A DNA stretch of 64,000 nucleotides from Capsaspora owczarzaki ATCC 30864 (taxonomy: Eukaryota; Opisthokonta; Filasterea), in contig NW_011887303.1 of NCBI RefSeq assembly GCF_000151315.2, positions 314,141 through 378,140 of the forward strand. Direction: 5' to 3'. This document shows, in pieces, positions 1 to 12,000 of the stretch. A program made the translations under genes and the position numbers. Below the pieces are notes generated by a model, which was not told the DNA's origin, ran no database searches, and was given only the letters and a program-made list of their open reading frames with translations. The stretch's first letter is position 1. Every line of letters begins with the position of its first letter.

Positions 1-2
1 GC

Positions 3-377
3 TTTGGCATGATGTGCACTTTTGCAAGCGATTTCGACGCTGTTGGCGGATTTGGCACAAAGCAATTTGACTTTTGGGGTCATGAAGACGTCCATCTCGT
101 CGACACCTTCCTGGCTCGAGGCTACCGGATATTCAGAGCAGTCAGCACTCCCTTGTATCACCGGTGGCATGACAAAGTCTGCAACAGCACAGTCCTGAGC
201 CCCGAGTCGTACACTGCGTGCCAAACAACGCGCGGGCTTCACGTTGGCTCGAACAAGGAACTGGCCGGCATGGTTGCCAACTACGAGACAAGAATTCCCG
301 ACCTAGTCGGCACCATTGAGACGCTGCAAGCATCAGTGAGTCGTCTTCAGCGCGAGCGAGGCATTGTTCCCGACTGA
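3..377 (+). CDS. Chondroitin N-acetylgalactosaminyltransferase-like protein, C-terminal part
   Basis: The reading frame is open from the left edge, so only the C-terminal ~124 residues are in the window. The piece matches the end of the CHSY/CSGALNACT family. It has a GGF motif, then WGHEDVHL (family WGGEDVxL, the acidic residues of the GalNAc-transferase site), then HRWHDKVC (family HLWHxKxC) and a Y-x-x-C. In this family the enzyme is a Golgi type II membrane protein that transfers GalNAc during chondroitin chain synthesis. Here that role is inferred from the C-terminal signature alone. The N-terminal anchor and the rest of the catalytic domain lie outside the window, so I cannot separate CHSY from CSGALNACT. 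The stop is at 375-377. Confidence 0.72.
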   Translation, partial: FGMMCTFASDFDAVGGFGTKQFDFWGHEDVHLVDTFLARGYRIFRAVSTPLYHRWHDKVCNSTVLSPESYTACQTTRGLHVGSNKELAGMVANYETRIPDLVGTIETLQASVSRLQRERGIVPD

Positions 378-712
378 CCTGGCAGATTTTTTTGTTTGTT
401 TTTTCTCCGAGCCACCAACTCGAATAGAATAAGAATAGCAACAATAATAGCATGTGGAATCTCATGGACCAGATTGTCAACAAGTGCAAACAGGAAAACA
501 GGAGGAGAGGGAACACTTGTGAGTGGCTCGTCCAACAGCGCTTTTGGATGAACCGTTCCAGATTGAGGTCAGATTGAGGTCAGACTGATCTGTTGAATTA
601 GAGTGGCAAGGAGAGCAAACCAAGCAAACCGATCTGAATTCACCTTCCAGTTCAATGCAACTCAGTCGCTGTTTTTCTCAGACAAGAAACCAGCCACACC
701 TTCCAGCAACAA
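378..712. other. Intergenic stretch between glycosyltransferase and cactin
   Basis: About 335 bases with no coding signal I trust. It should hold the 3' UTR of the glycosyltransferase gene and the promoter and 5' UTR of cactin. There is a short T-rich tract near 390-405 and a direct duplication of about 12 bases (cagattgaggt type) near 560-585. I see no other feature. Confidence 0.5.
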
Positions 713-814
713 ATGTCGGAATCACGCCGCGACCGAGAACTCCGCGAGCGCGACCGAGAGCGTGACGAGCAACGCACTGACGACGGGCGACGCAGCGAGC
801 GCGACGAACGAGAG

Positions 815-850
<36 letters not shown>

Positions 851-3614
851 CGCGAACGAGACAGAGAGCGAGACAGAGAACGAGACCGAGAGCGAGATCG
901 CCGCTCGCACCACCACAAGCGTGGTGACGAGAACAATGACCGTGATGATGGCGGCCGCGAAGGCAGTCGCGCAGACAAGGACGACAACGAGCGCCGCGGC
1001 AGCTCGAGTCGAGACACTGCTGCTGCCTCATCATCATCGTCATCGTCATCTGATAGGAGGCGACAGGAGCACGGAGCAGACAACAAGGACGCGGCGGCGG
1101 CGGCGGTGCGGTCGTCAAGCTCAAGGCACGACGACGACGACGACGACGACGACGATCGCGAGCGAGGGCGAAGCAGGCACAGGAGCCGCTCGCCGTCGTC
1201 ATCATCCAAGTCAAGCAAGAGCAAGAGCAAGAGCAAGAGCAGCAGGAGGAGATCGTCGTCGGCGTCGTCGGCGGGATCGGCGTCGGCGTCGTCGTCGTCG
1301 TCCAGGTCACAATCTCCAGACGACAGACGATCGCGTTCTGCTCGCAAATCGTCGAGCTCGAGCTCGAGGCGAAAGTCCCATCGCCGTCGTGATAGCAGTG
1401 ACAATAGCAGCCAGAGTGGCAGCAGTGATGATAGCGCAAGTGAGGACAGCGACAACACAGCCCACCACCGTCACAGCAGCGATCGACGCGCTTCGTCGAG
1501 CCGTGCAAGCTTGGAGGCCAAGGCAGAGCGCGAACGAGCTCGAGCAGAGAAGGCTGCCAACAAGGCCCGCGAGACGCCCGAGGAGAAGCGCGCACGCCGC
1601 CTTGCAAAGAAGGAAGCCAAGCGAAAGAAGAAGCTTCTCGAGCTTGGCTGGACAGAGCAGGAGGTGGCAGGCTACACCAACACCGACAACCCGTTTGGTG
1701 ACACGCACTTGCTGGAGCGCTTCAACTGGGCCAAGAAGAACGCGTCAAACCGCGACAGTGGCCTGTCTGACGCCCAGATTAAGCAGATGGAAAAGGCAAG
1801 GCACGACGAGAACCGACGCGAGCTTGAAAAGGTCAAAAAGCGGCGTTTGGAACGCGAGCGCGAACAATTAGAGCGCGACGCCGAACGCACACGCATGATG
1901 CGCGAAAACGAGGGCTCGGCCTACTCCCAGTGGGAGGCAAAGGAGGACGAGTTCCACCTCAACCAGGCCAAGATGCGCTCGCAGCTCCGCCTCGCCGACA
2001 ATCGCGGCAAGCCGATCGATCTTCTGGCGCACTATGCAACAAACTTTGAGAATGTCGAGAACTTTGACCTCCAAGAGCCGTACCATGTGCTGCGCGGCCT
2101 GACTCAGGAAGATTTGGAAGACTTGAGCGCCGACATCACCCTGTATGCGCAACTCGAAAAGGGGTCGCATGTGGACTACTGGGCAGACATTAGCACCCTC
2201 TGCCTGGATGTTCTCAACCACCGGAAAACAGGCGGCGCAAACAGCAGCACCGTCAGCGGCGCGGTCAAGGCGGATGTCTCGAAAATCTTTTTGGGCAAAA
2301 CCCCTTCGCAGCTCATTGCCCTTGGCCAGCAAATCCAGAACAAAATTGCCGCGTCAGGCACCACGGGTGTTGATGTGGAGTACTGGGAAACGTTGGCCGT
2401 CAAGCTCAAGGTTCACATGGCTCATGCCAGGCTGCGCGACAGTCACATGCAGATGCTCAAGCGAATGCTCGCGGAACTCAAGCGCATGCAGGGGCTGCAG
2501 CAGAGTGCCCAGCGCCAGCAACGCGCCGTTCTTGAGCAAGAGCAGCGGCGTCTGCTGCAAGGCTCTGGCCATCAGGGTGAGTCCGTCTTTGACGAGGCCG
2601 ACTTGCTCACCGTGGATGCGGACGCAGCTGACGCTTTCAACAAGAAGCGATTGGCTGAGCGTCAAGCGCTTGGTCCAGCTGCCGACGATCAGGATGACGA
2701 CGCTGAAGACATGGATGAAGAGGCCGATTTGGACGATGCCAAGTACGCCGAAGAGCGGCAACGCATTTTGGAGGCTGGCATGCGGTTTGAGCTGCCGCTC
2801 TTGTCGGCCGACTCTGTGCTGGATGCGGAAATTCTCAATCCAGAAGACGATCAAGCCAATCTGGACGAACAACGGCGGCGTGTCGCTGCCGAAGTCGCCG
2901 AGGCCGCCGCGACAGGCGAGTTTGCGACCGAGTGGGCTGGCCAACAGGCAGCCGCAGCAGCAGAAGACCTTGCGGGCTCGCTCCTGGGCAATCCCGAGGA
3001 ACATCCCGATTTGCGACCGTTCGACGACAGTAGCACAACCTTGGACTTGTTCCGCAGCGAAGCCTCCAAGAGCATGGAAGAGGATGAACAGGCATTCAAC
3101 GTGGACATTCCTCTGCAACCGCAGCAGTTTAGCGACAAGTATCGTCCTCGCAAGCCGCGCTTCTTCAACCGCGTGCACACTGGCTTTGATTGGAATTTGT
3201 ACAACCGCAAGCATTACGACAAGGAGAATCCTCCGCCGAAGGTTGTTCAAGGCTACAAGTTCAATGTAAGTTCTGTCAGCTTGTGCAGCTCGAGCGAGGA
3301 GTGTTGGTGGTTTTTGCTCGTCGTTTGACCTAACGCCATTTGTCTTGTTGTTGTTTGCTTGTACGACACTGCAGATTTTCTATCCCGACCTTTTGGACAA
3401 GTACGCAACTCCAAAGTACTTTTTGGAACGTGATCCGACGTCGCCCGACTTTTGCATTATTCGCTTCCAGGCTGGACCTCCTTACGAGGACATTGCGTTC
3501 AAGATTGTGAAACGCGACTGGGAGTATTCGCATCGCTTTGGCTTCCGCTGCCAGTTCCAGCGCGGCGTCTTCCAGCTTTATTTCCGCTTCCAGCGACTTC
3601 GCTATCGTCGCTAA
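713..3614 (+). CDS. CACTIN: Cactin (spliceosome-associated protein)
   Basis: Two exons, 713..3265 and 3375..3614, phase 0 with GT-AG ends, encode about 930 residues; human cactin is about 758. The last ~120 residues are the conserved cactin C-terminal domain. They include KYRPRKPRFFNRVHTGF, then YNRKHYDKENPPPK, and across the splice junction FYPDLLDK, then FQAGPPYEDIAFKIV and a final Tyr-Phe-Arg-rich segment. The central region has the conserved NPFGD-x-x-L-x-x-x-F-x-W segment (near residue 325) and the mid-domain around residues 420-600. The first ~300 residues are a low-complexity Arg/Asp/Glu and Arg/Ser domain, extended compared with animals. In other eukaryotes cactin is a nuclear protein tied to pre-mRNA splicing and, in flies, to Rel/cactus signalling. 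EAPP follows 170 bp downstream on the same strand. Confidence 0.93.
815..905 (+). repeat. Short tandem repeat inside cactin coding sequence (gagacc/gagcgc units)
   Basis: Hexameric GAGACC, GAGCGC and GAGAAC units run in frame and encode alternating Arg-Asp and Arg-Glu dipeptides in the N-terminal charged domain of cactin. The tract keeps frame, so it is an expandable coding repeat. Confidence 0.8.
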
Positions 3615-3783
3615 TAAGTTTGTGTGTGTGTGTGCGCGCGCTGTGCATGGTTGTTGCTCCTTTGTTGGTTTGTCCAAGATTGGTTGTTGTCAAACACAGT
3701 TCAGAACAATGTTTCGTTTTTCTTATTTTTTTTTTAAACACAATTTCTTTTGCCAGTCATATTTTATTTCGTCAGCTCCTCCC

Positions 3784-5453
3784 ATGCAACCTCAGTCAGC
3801 ACCAATGCGTGTTGGAGCCGGGATGGGACCAGTCCGTCCGCCCTTGTTTGGACTCGCATACGACCAAGCGCACGCGGACGACGACGACGTTGACGACGAC
3901 GACGACGAACGCAGCGCTTCTGGCTTTCGTGGCTATGATGATGATGACGGTGATGATGATGATGATGACGATGAGCAGCTCGGTCTGCGAGTCGACGGAG
4001 GGATGGCTGGGCGCGATCTCGACGAGGACGACGGCGGTGATGACCTTGAGGACGAGGCTGCGGGTGGACGGTCGACGGATCCGCGACGCCGCGAGCTGCT
4101 CGAGTTTGAGACAGACATGCTGCGTGACATGATCATGGCATTCAAGGTGGACGAGAAGCGCGAGCGGGCGCGGGAGAAGCAGGCACAGGCCGACGCGGCG
4201 CTGGCTGAAGCAAAACGACGACGCCACGAAGCGTGGCTGGAAACGCACCCAACACCTGGGAGCGCGCCGGAAAAGGCATCAGGAGCATTCGAGGTGCCAT
4301 TGCAAGCTACTGCGCAAGCGGGAGGGTCGTCCCGGCAGGACTCGACGACGCGCACGGTGCGAACTGCCCCGTTCGTCCTGAATTCGCACCAGGCATTCAA
4401 CGCAATGCCTACGCCGTGGTCGGACCGCGCCAAAGTTGCTGACGTTGCAGGGAATGGTCAGAGCGGTCAGAGTGCAAGCCGGATGGATGTGAATGCTGGC
4501 GAAAGTATTAGCGAGGCGGATTTGCTTGAAGAAGTTGTGCGCAACCATGCTCAGGCGACCAAAGAACAACAACAGGTAAGCAACGCTTTGTAGATGTGTG
4601 CATTGTCGTTGGCGCGGGAGCTTTCACGGAATGCTGACAATGATGCATTCATTTCACTGCATTGAATTTGCTGGGCCAAAACGCAGAAATTCTACGACGA
4701 CAGCTACTTTGATTCGGATGAGGAAGAGCTGGAAGTCGACCCGCATGCTTCCACCAACAATAGCAACAACAATAAGCCACAATCACGGCGGCGGCGAGTA
4801 GCGCAGCCGACAAACGAGGATTTGATGTATGATCCCGTTGTGGACGATGAGGACGATCGGTGGATGCAGCAGCAGCGGCAGTTTTACCGCAACGGTGAGT
4901 GGCATGGATCCCAAGCGCAATGCAGGACGCTCACTCAACTGTTGTACTCATTCAACACTGGCCTGGGGTTGCACGCTTGCCTTGGTATTTGACTTTCTGT
5001 GTGATAGGCATCGATCCATTCAAAACCTCCACCGAAGCAAAAGCCTCAGAGCCGCCCAATTCGGCAAACTCGCAACAAGCAGCCCAACCATCGAAGGCTC
5101 GTATCGAAAGCGACGCCATCCTATCGTGTCCATTTTGCTGGACCACTGTGTGCATCGATTGCCAGCAGCACACGCAATACAACAACCAATTCCGCGCAGT
5201 GTTTGCGCTCAACTGCACGATTGCGCGCGCCGAGCAATTACAACCCGGTGCTCAACCAAGTTCCAGCAGCAGTAGCAAGAGCAGCAATCGTAACACGCGC
5301 AAAAATCGCAAGCTCTCTCGCGGCCAAAACGACGCCGCCGCCGACACTGGACCGCTACATCCTGTGCGCTGCACCGAATGCAACACCGAGCTCGGCGTCA
5401 TTGACGGCGACGAAGTCTACCACTTTTTCAACGTCCTAGCCAGTGCCTCGTAG
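3784..5453 (+). CDS. EAPP: E2F-associated phosphoprotein (EAPP) homologue
   Basis: Three exons, 3784..4575, 4687..4894 and 5008..5453, with matching phases 0 and 1, encode 481 residues. The signature is in exons 2 and 3. There is a FDSDEE acidic stretch, then LMYDPVVDDEDDRWM (family LYDPExDDxxxxWV), then two Cys pairs CPFCWTTVCIDCQQH and the end CTECNTELGV followed by VYHFFNVLAS. These match the EAPP family, whose human member binds E2F transcription factors and is nuclear. The four Cys pairs suggest a zinc-binding core. Human EAPP is about 285 residues; the extra length here is mainly an Asp-rich, Ser/Thr-rich N-terminal region. I chose the ATG at 3784 because the frame upstream of it overlaps the end of cactin and has no other well-placed start; an ATG at 3711-3713 in the same frame is possible. 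Confidence 0.88.
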
Positions 5454-5590
5454 CTGTTGATGTTGCTACTTTTTGTTGTTTCTGGCTTCGTGTTGTTTGC
5501 CTTCATTCATGTTCATTGCTCAGTTACAGTTTATCTTCAAATTCAGCTTCTCAGTCTCACTTTTCGTTGTTGTTGCTTTCTTCGCGAGTT

Positions 5591-5698
5591 TCCAGATTTC
5601 CCAAAGTTTCCCAAAGTTTCCCAAAATTTCCCAAATTTTCTCAGATTTCTCTCAGATTTCTCTCAGATTTCTCTCAGATTTCTCTCAGATTTCTCTCG
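5591..5698 (+). repeat. Two adjacent minisatellites (tttcccaaag and tctcagattt units)
   Basis: About five copies of a 10-base unit close to TTTCCCAAAG (5591-5637) pass directly into about six copies of a 10-base unit close to TCTCAGATTT (5639-5698). The array lies between the EAPP stop and the SMG8 coding region. Neither unit appears elsewhere in the window as an array. Confidence 0.85.
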
Positions 5699-6040
5699 AG
5701 GCGTGTGAATGCACTCGGTTGAGCCGCCGAGCAGTGCCGTTCCCCTGCGTCACCACGCCCCGAGCGACCTCTGATCGTGCCGGCAGTCCACGCACAGCAG
5801 CCCGAATCGAGCTCGTATGCGCGCGCATTCGCAGTGGCCAACGCGCTGGCTGGATTGCCCAATGCATTTCCACACGCCGCCCGACGCATTGACGTGACGT
5901 CGGACAAGCCATTCGGAAGCATCCACGGCACTGCAGGCACGACCACGACAAACAGTGGCAGTCCTGGAGTGCCTCAACCTGGGGGTTCGAGTCACGATCA
6001 AGCCAGCCACTCTTCTGGTCAAGTTCCGCTCTGGCTGTAC

Positions 6041-8904
6041 ATGGACCACGCGTCACAGACTGCGGTGATGCTCCTGGCCATTGCTCCGTATGGAGGTTGT
6101 ACGCTGCACCATCTGATTACGGCATCGAATGTGCTCAACCCTGCTGCGGGGCGATCGACGTCGTCGCCAGGCACTCCTTCGCCAATGACCTCGCACGAGC
6201 TTACCAAACCACCCAGCCAACCCGAGTCAAGGCAACTACCCCCGCAGGAGAGTGCTGAAGTTGTGTCAGAGCCTGATGAGCAGCAATTAAGGCGCGCTCA
6301 GCTTGCAGCGCTCAGTTTTGCCATCGCCTGCAGCTCAAAGGTGCTCTTGCTTGGCTCTTCGAGCGGAGGCACAGTCCAGGTGCCATTTACCATTGTAACT
6401 GAGCTCTTGCCTCGAGCGACACGGCTGCTCCGAGAAATGGCGCCGTCCATTGTGCTCCCGGAACCTTGCCAACTTTCGGTGCTGCATTCACCTGGCGAGG
6501 CTCGCTTTGACTTTGCGGCATCGGCTGCGGCCCTCCGCGCCGTGCTACTGCAACATCTCTTGGATCCCACCGTATTGAGTGTACCAGCGAATGACGCGCA
6601 GTTGCTCATCTGCGAGCCTTTCGACCCGAAACGCGGCGGCGGGTCTGTTGACGCCATCATCGGGCTCTTTGCGCGAACCCAGCTGATGCCGAATGGCCGT
6701 GCATCCGCGCCGTTCGTTGCTCATGAATGGGCCAAGCAGCGGTCGCGCGCTTTAAAACTCGAAAACCATCTAATTGAATTCGTCGCCACCATTCGGGAGC
6801 ATCTCTTTCCCTCATTTACTCCTCCACAGCGAGAGATACAGCGTCGCCTAGCCGATCCGGATTTGATTTTTGCTCGCAGGTATTACGCTTGAAAGTCCAG
6901 CGGTGTGACTGGGGTTGAAAGTTTCGTTGTCATCTAACTTGCGGTGTTTTTTTTTGTTTTTTTTTCTCTACCCCAAAACAGACAATGTGAACGAGCTCTT
7001 GCTTTTGGTAAAAATGTCTACCTTGACTCTTTGCCGGCAGTGTACCACGAAGATGTGCATCGTTCTCAGGCAAGTGGGCAGTCTGCGGAATATTGCTTCC
7101 GCTTAACCTACTCACTTCCTCTCTCGTCTTTGTTGCACCCAGTCCAAGAAGGCCGTGCGCGCGTATCTGCTGAATGCGTGCGTTGGTCCATACCAAGCTT
7201 CTTGTCTGCAAACGCTAACAGAGTCGTGCCTCGCTGTTTGGCAGAACGGTCGCATGGCCTGCTCTGCCGTCAGTGTTGCGGGACTGCGATGTGAGAATCC
7301 GGTAGGTTATTGGTGCTCTGAGCTGGATTGGGCAGTGAGGGTTTCTCCATCGCCCCGCTTCAGTCACTTTGTTGGCGGCGCTTGTTGCTCATATTACAAA
7401 TTTACACTTGCTGACTTTCTCATGGTCGGACTGGCCAACCTCTCGACAGGCCGCCGCAGCCGATAGTCCAGCTCATCAACACTCCGCATACCCATTGTCT
7501 GGACTGTGTCCCTGCGGCATGACAAAATGTCTCCCTGCGAGCCAGTATCAACTCGAGGTCAGAAGTCTTTGTTGCGTTTTGATCACATGTAGAGCATTTT
7601 CGACCTGACTGATGAGCGGGGTTTGTTTGACTCGGCAGGATGCCAACATGTACGGTGCCGAAGCTGACTGCTGTCGCCAGCTCGTCCAGTTTCGACCCAG
7701 TCTTGTCCAACAAATCAGCAAATCGTCGGATGTGCCAAACCCCAGGAAGCAGCAACATGAGCTGTCTCCTTCGAAGGTCGGCATTTTTATCGCTTCGGCC
7801 AAGCGGTACAAGCGCAAAAACGGACTGCCATCGCCGCCATTTGCAGAGGACGGTCGGTTTCTGAAAGAGTGGGACGTTTATGCCACTGGCAGCAAGAGTG
7901 GACTCGGCACCAGTCAGAAAGCGGCACGCGACGATGCGTGGCAAGTGACACAAGTTGATGCCCTCGGAGGCGTCGCGTGGCCCTCGCCGCAAGAATGTAT
8001 GACAGAGATGGCGCCCTAACGAGCTACACAGTACACAGGGATGGGCTCTAGTGGTTTCTTCATCTTACTTGACATGGGTTTGTACGTCTCTGTTAGCCTC
8101 TCAATCCAAGGCCTCGGCTCGCGTTTTGATTGGAATTGCGTACGAAGACCAAGCCGCCACCTGTCATGCGCGATGCATCCCGATTGTCTGCAAAAGTGAC
8201 CCGGCTCCCTCCAGCTCCCACGTAAGCACGGAAAGCGCGGATTCTCGTGCTCAACCACTCTACTTGTATTCCCTGCTTACTTTGATTGTGCGCTCTGTTG
8301 CACAGGTATCGTTGGATGTTGGTTCCATCCCAATTTTCCGGCCGTGCTCTGACTGTTCACACAATGCTCAGTCGCAATTGTCGCACCTGTTTGTCGTCAC
8401 GCCCGGAGCTGCTTTCCGGACTTTTCTCAAGCTCGCGGTAAAGGTGCGTCTTTCTTTTTGGATATTTCTATTTCCTTCGCCTCGCGCATGGTTTTTCGCT
8501 GATTCTGATGAATTGGGGCGCCCGCAACAGTTTCGGGTTCGATCGACCACCGCATCTCCCAAAGCCGGGCCCGCCCCTGAATCCTTGTTTGAATTTGCTT
8601 TGGGTGGCTTGGAAGCGTTAGAACTTCCTGCTGATTCGTTTATTTCCATTCGATTTCCGTAAGAGTCGGCGAATTCGAGGTCGGTCTGTTTTTGGAGGGC
8701 TTGTTCTCTCATCCCTGTCCAATTGTCTGTTGTTGCATTAGGCGGCACTATGTCACCGCGCAGGGAGTCTGGATGCCAATCCCTACATTCATCAATCCCG
8801 ATTCCGCAGTTCCGTTCCGGTCGTCCCGTCCGGACTGCGCGTTCGCCTTTGTGGGGGCAGAGTTACAGCCAGGCTTTCTTTCAGTTACGCATTCCACATC
8901 ATAA
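6041..8904 (+). CDS. SMG8: SMG8-like nonsense-mediated decay factor (N-terminus unresolved)
   Basis: Nine exons end in phase: 6041..6879, 6982..7069, 7143..7301, 7450..7557, 7639..7996, 8097..8221, 8306..8443, 8531..8658 and 8742..8904. They give about 701 residues from the first in-frame ATG. The match to SMG8 holds along the length: VPANDA in exon 1, CERALAFGKNVYLDSLP across exons 1-2, AVWQNG in exon 3, a CPCGMTK Cys motif leading to DANMYGAEADCC, then LIGIAYED, LSHLFVVTP and finally FISIRFPRHYVTAQG. SMG8 acts with SMG9 to hold the SMG1 kinase in check during nonsense-mediated decay. The coding frame stays open upstream to about 5780 with no ATG, so the start is probably in an exon I could not find. 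The P-loop-like G-fold start of human SMG8 is not visible. The second intron (7070-7142) has a GC donor. Confidence 0.85.
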
Positions 8905-9029
8905 CGAACCACTTCCATGTTTTAATAGGTTTTATTGGTTTTGTGTATTAGTTGTTGTTAACAAAAGAAAATGAGCATAATTCCAGCTTCGTAACTTGGC
9001 AGCGTCCACTCTATCGAGGGAAAGGCCGC

Positions 9030-12000
9030 TCAGTTCGCTGGAGCTAACAGTGCGGGAATCTGAGGGGCGATCTGAGCATCCACGAGCAAGGCTGACTGTG
9101 GGATGTCTGTACTCGAGGGCTCTTCCTCTTCTTCCGCTTCTTCCTCGTACGTCTGATTGACAAAATCATAGCTCAGCAAATCCAGCATTGAGGGGCGTGA
9201 AGCGGGATTGCGTTGCAAACACGACCTCAAGAAATGCCCAGTGGATTCTTGGCAGCTCTCCGGCCACGCTGGCATCTCCTCCGTTGAGGCGATTGCGTAC
9301 ATCAGCGAGAACTGGTTGTCGGTACCGAATTCTTGCGTCCAAGGCGATTGTGCCGAGACCATCTCGATGATGCAGCAGCCGACCGACCACACGTCGCTGG
9401 CAAAACAGTCGGAGCTCGCGCCCTTGATGACCTCTGGCGCGAGGAAGGCTGCGGTTCCACGTGCTTCTCGAAGCTCGTCGTGTGAAATGTTCGGGTCGGT
9501 CACGCGAACAGCCGAGCCGAAATCGGCAATCTTGAGCACCATCTGATCGTCGGAAAGAAGAAGATTGGTGCCTTTCAAGTCGCGATGTGCAACGGCCATG
9601 CTGTGCAAGTAAGCCATTCCTTCCACGAGTTGCCGTGCAAGAAAGCCGGCGCTCGAGTCCGTGAGCTTGCCCATCCGCTGTAGAAGGGACGTGACCGTTC
9701 CACCAGCCATGAGCTCCATGATGACACGCACGTGATTTCCGTCCTGCTGAGTGCCGTAGAAGGAAACGACATTGGGATGCACCAGACCGGCGAGAATGGT
9801 GATTTCTTGCATGACCTGCATCATGACTTTCTCTTCTTCTTCGTGAGTGTTGCGTGCGTAGGTCATTTGCTTCATGGCCACAAGGGCGATGCGACTGGGT
9901 TGATGTGCAGCTTTCCCGCCGGCTTCCATCCGATCCAGCGGAATGGCGGCCATGAAACATGTGGAAAAGGCACCTGTGCCAAGAACGCCCTTCTTGATGG
10001 GAGCCACGCCGAGTGAAATCACAGAACGAAGCTCGTTTGCCGTGTTTTCGTCAATATCCGTCAGCGGCGTATCACGCTCTTGCACGTCGGAACCACTATT
10101 GCTGGAGGCTGCTTCCAGAGCAGCTTCGCCCTGAGCGGCGCCTGCGACAAGCTCGTGTTGGCCTTCGATCCGTGCTGGCCCTTCAAGCACCTCGCCAGTA
10201 GCCACTTTCAGCATTGCTGCCACGTCGGGGACAAGTTCGCTCTGTCGCTGGTCATGGAGAACCAGTTCCTCCTGGAGGCTATCGAATGGAAGAAAGCTGC
10301 CCGAGGACTTGGTTTTGGCCGCAAATGCTTGCTTTTCCATCTCCCAGGTGGCATCGGGGGTAGGAAAGGATTGACGGCGCTCGGGCTTGGCAGGAGGCGC
10401 GAGCGCGTCGCTGGTGCCAAAACCGAGTTGAATGTTGTTCTGGCGCTCTCGCGAAGGGACGGGAAACTGCCAATCCTCTTGATCATAGTCCAACTGAAAT
10501 TCCACATGGTACGGCGGGGGCCCGGACATGCTGGTGCGAGCGTGATATTCTTGCTCCAACCTGGCTCGGGTCTCTTCGGCTTCCTCTTGCAAGTTTTCAT
10601 CAAAGCTCTGCATATTCCGCGATCGGGGTGAGGGAGGCGGTGGCTGCGACTTGGATCGCATGTTCTGGAACTGCTTGACTCGCAGCAGAGAGCTGGACGC
10701 GCCCCAGTAGGACTCGCCTCCTGGAAGAGTTGACATGGGCTGGTTTTCCGGCCCAGCGCGCGACGAGCTCGATGGTGGCGTGTCAGATTCCAGGGTAGCA
10801 AACTCGCCCGCAAAAGTAAGCCCGGCGAACTCAACATCCCGTTCGGCAAGTGAAAGAGCATGGGCCAGTTGCACGGCCTCGTACTCTTCGCCAGTGGCCT
10901 TGGCGTCAGTCTGCAGTTTCTCTCCACGCAGGTTGATCCAGGACGACGGCAACAGCGGATGGCGGTGGAGGCGCGAGTGAGAATTTTCGCCAGTGCCTGC
11001 CCAGCCCGGTTCGGCGTTGCGGAGCTCGCGAACAGTTTGATCGAAAGCATCGAAAGGCTTTTCAAATTCCAACCACAAGTTCTTGCGGCGAATGGATGCT
11101 TGCAAAACGGCTCGCATGCGTCGGCAGTTCTCGGGCAGCGGAGAAATGAGTTCGTACGCTTGGCAGATGAATTGGCGAGCTTGCTGTCGGACTGTCGCGT
11201 GATTGTGCTCGAGGGCGACAGCAATGTGACAGACAATTTCAATCAGATTCAAGCTGTCCTTGCCAGCAGAGACAGGGAGGGGGGCCACGAATTCCTCCGA
11301 AGAAGCGGCTGCTTGAGAATACGTTTGAAAGCGTTGGAAGAAGAGGTCCCATCGCTTCAGCTCTGTGTCGTTGAGCACATCGCTGGCGTGTCGACCCGCT
11401 GTGGCGATCACAAATGCGTCGCGGAATTCTGCCATGAGCCGCAAAAGAACAGAGAGTTGGCCGAGCCACAGTTTGTACGAGCGACCAGACACGTCAATGC
11501 TGGGGACCCTGAAGGAATTTGCCGAGCTGGCTCCCGCTTGAGTGGCGAGAGCAAGCGAAAGCGAAGTGATTGGCGGTGCGAAAAGCTCCACGGGAGTTTC
11601 AAAGCCGGGGTGCACCGGCTGCTGGAGCGTCTGCTGCTGTTGCTGCTGCTGCTGCTGTTGTTGTTGTTGTTGTTGTTGTTGCTGCTGCTGCTGATGGGTG
11701 GCGGTTGATTGTGGAGCAATGGGCTGTTGCTGAACAACAGAAATCATAATGCAGCACACAATAAACGGAACGCCGTGCCGAGGATCGCATGAAATGTCCA
11801 TGATCGCGTCCATCGACCGATTGCTGATGCGCGGTCGGGCGTCGCTGCATTTGAGGATGATCAGGTTTATGAGTTGCCAGGTGTCGTGCAGCACTGAAAC
11901 GCCCTCCAGAGCCGGAAGAAGCACGATGAAAAGAGTGCGCGTGAGCGCCAGCATGGCATAGTAAACCCTCAGGACGGGATCGCCTGCCGAGTACGTTGCG

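Noticed and set aside
652-1607. Long open frames antisense to the cactin N-terminus (Ser/Arg/Leu-rich)
   Set aside because: They are mirror images of the Arg/Asp/Ser codon repeats in cactin and have no domain or conserved motif.
5940-6010. tRNA-like B box (GGTTCGAGTC) with an A-box-like motif upstream
   Set aside because: The bases around it do not form a T stem or an acceptor stem, and it lies inside the open SMG8 coding frame.
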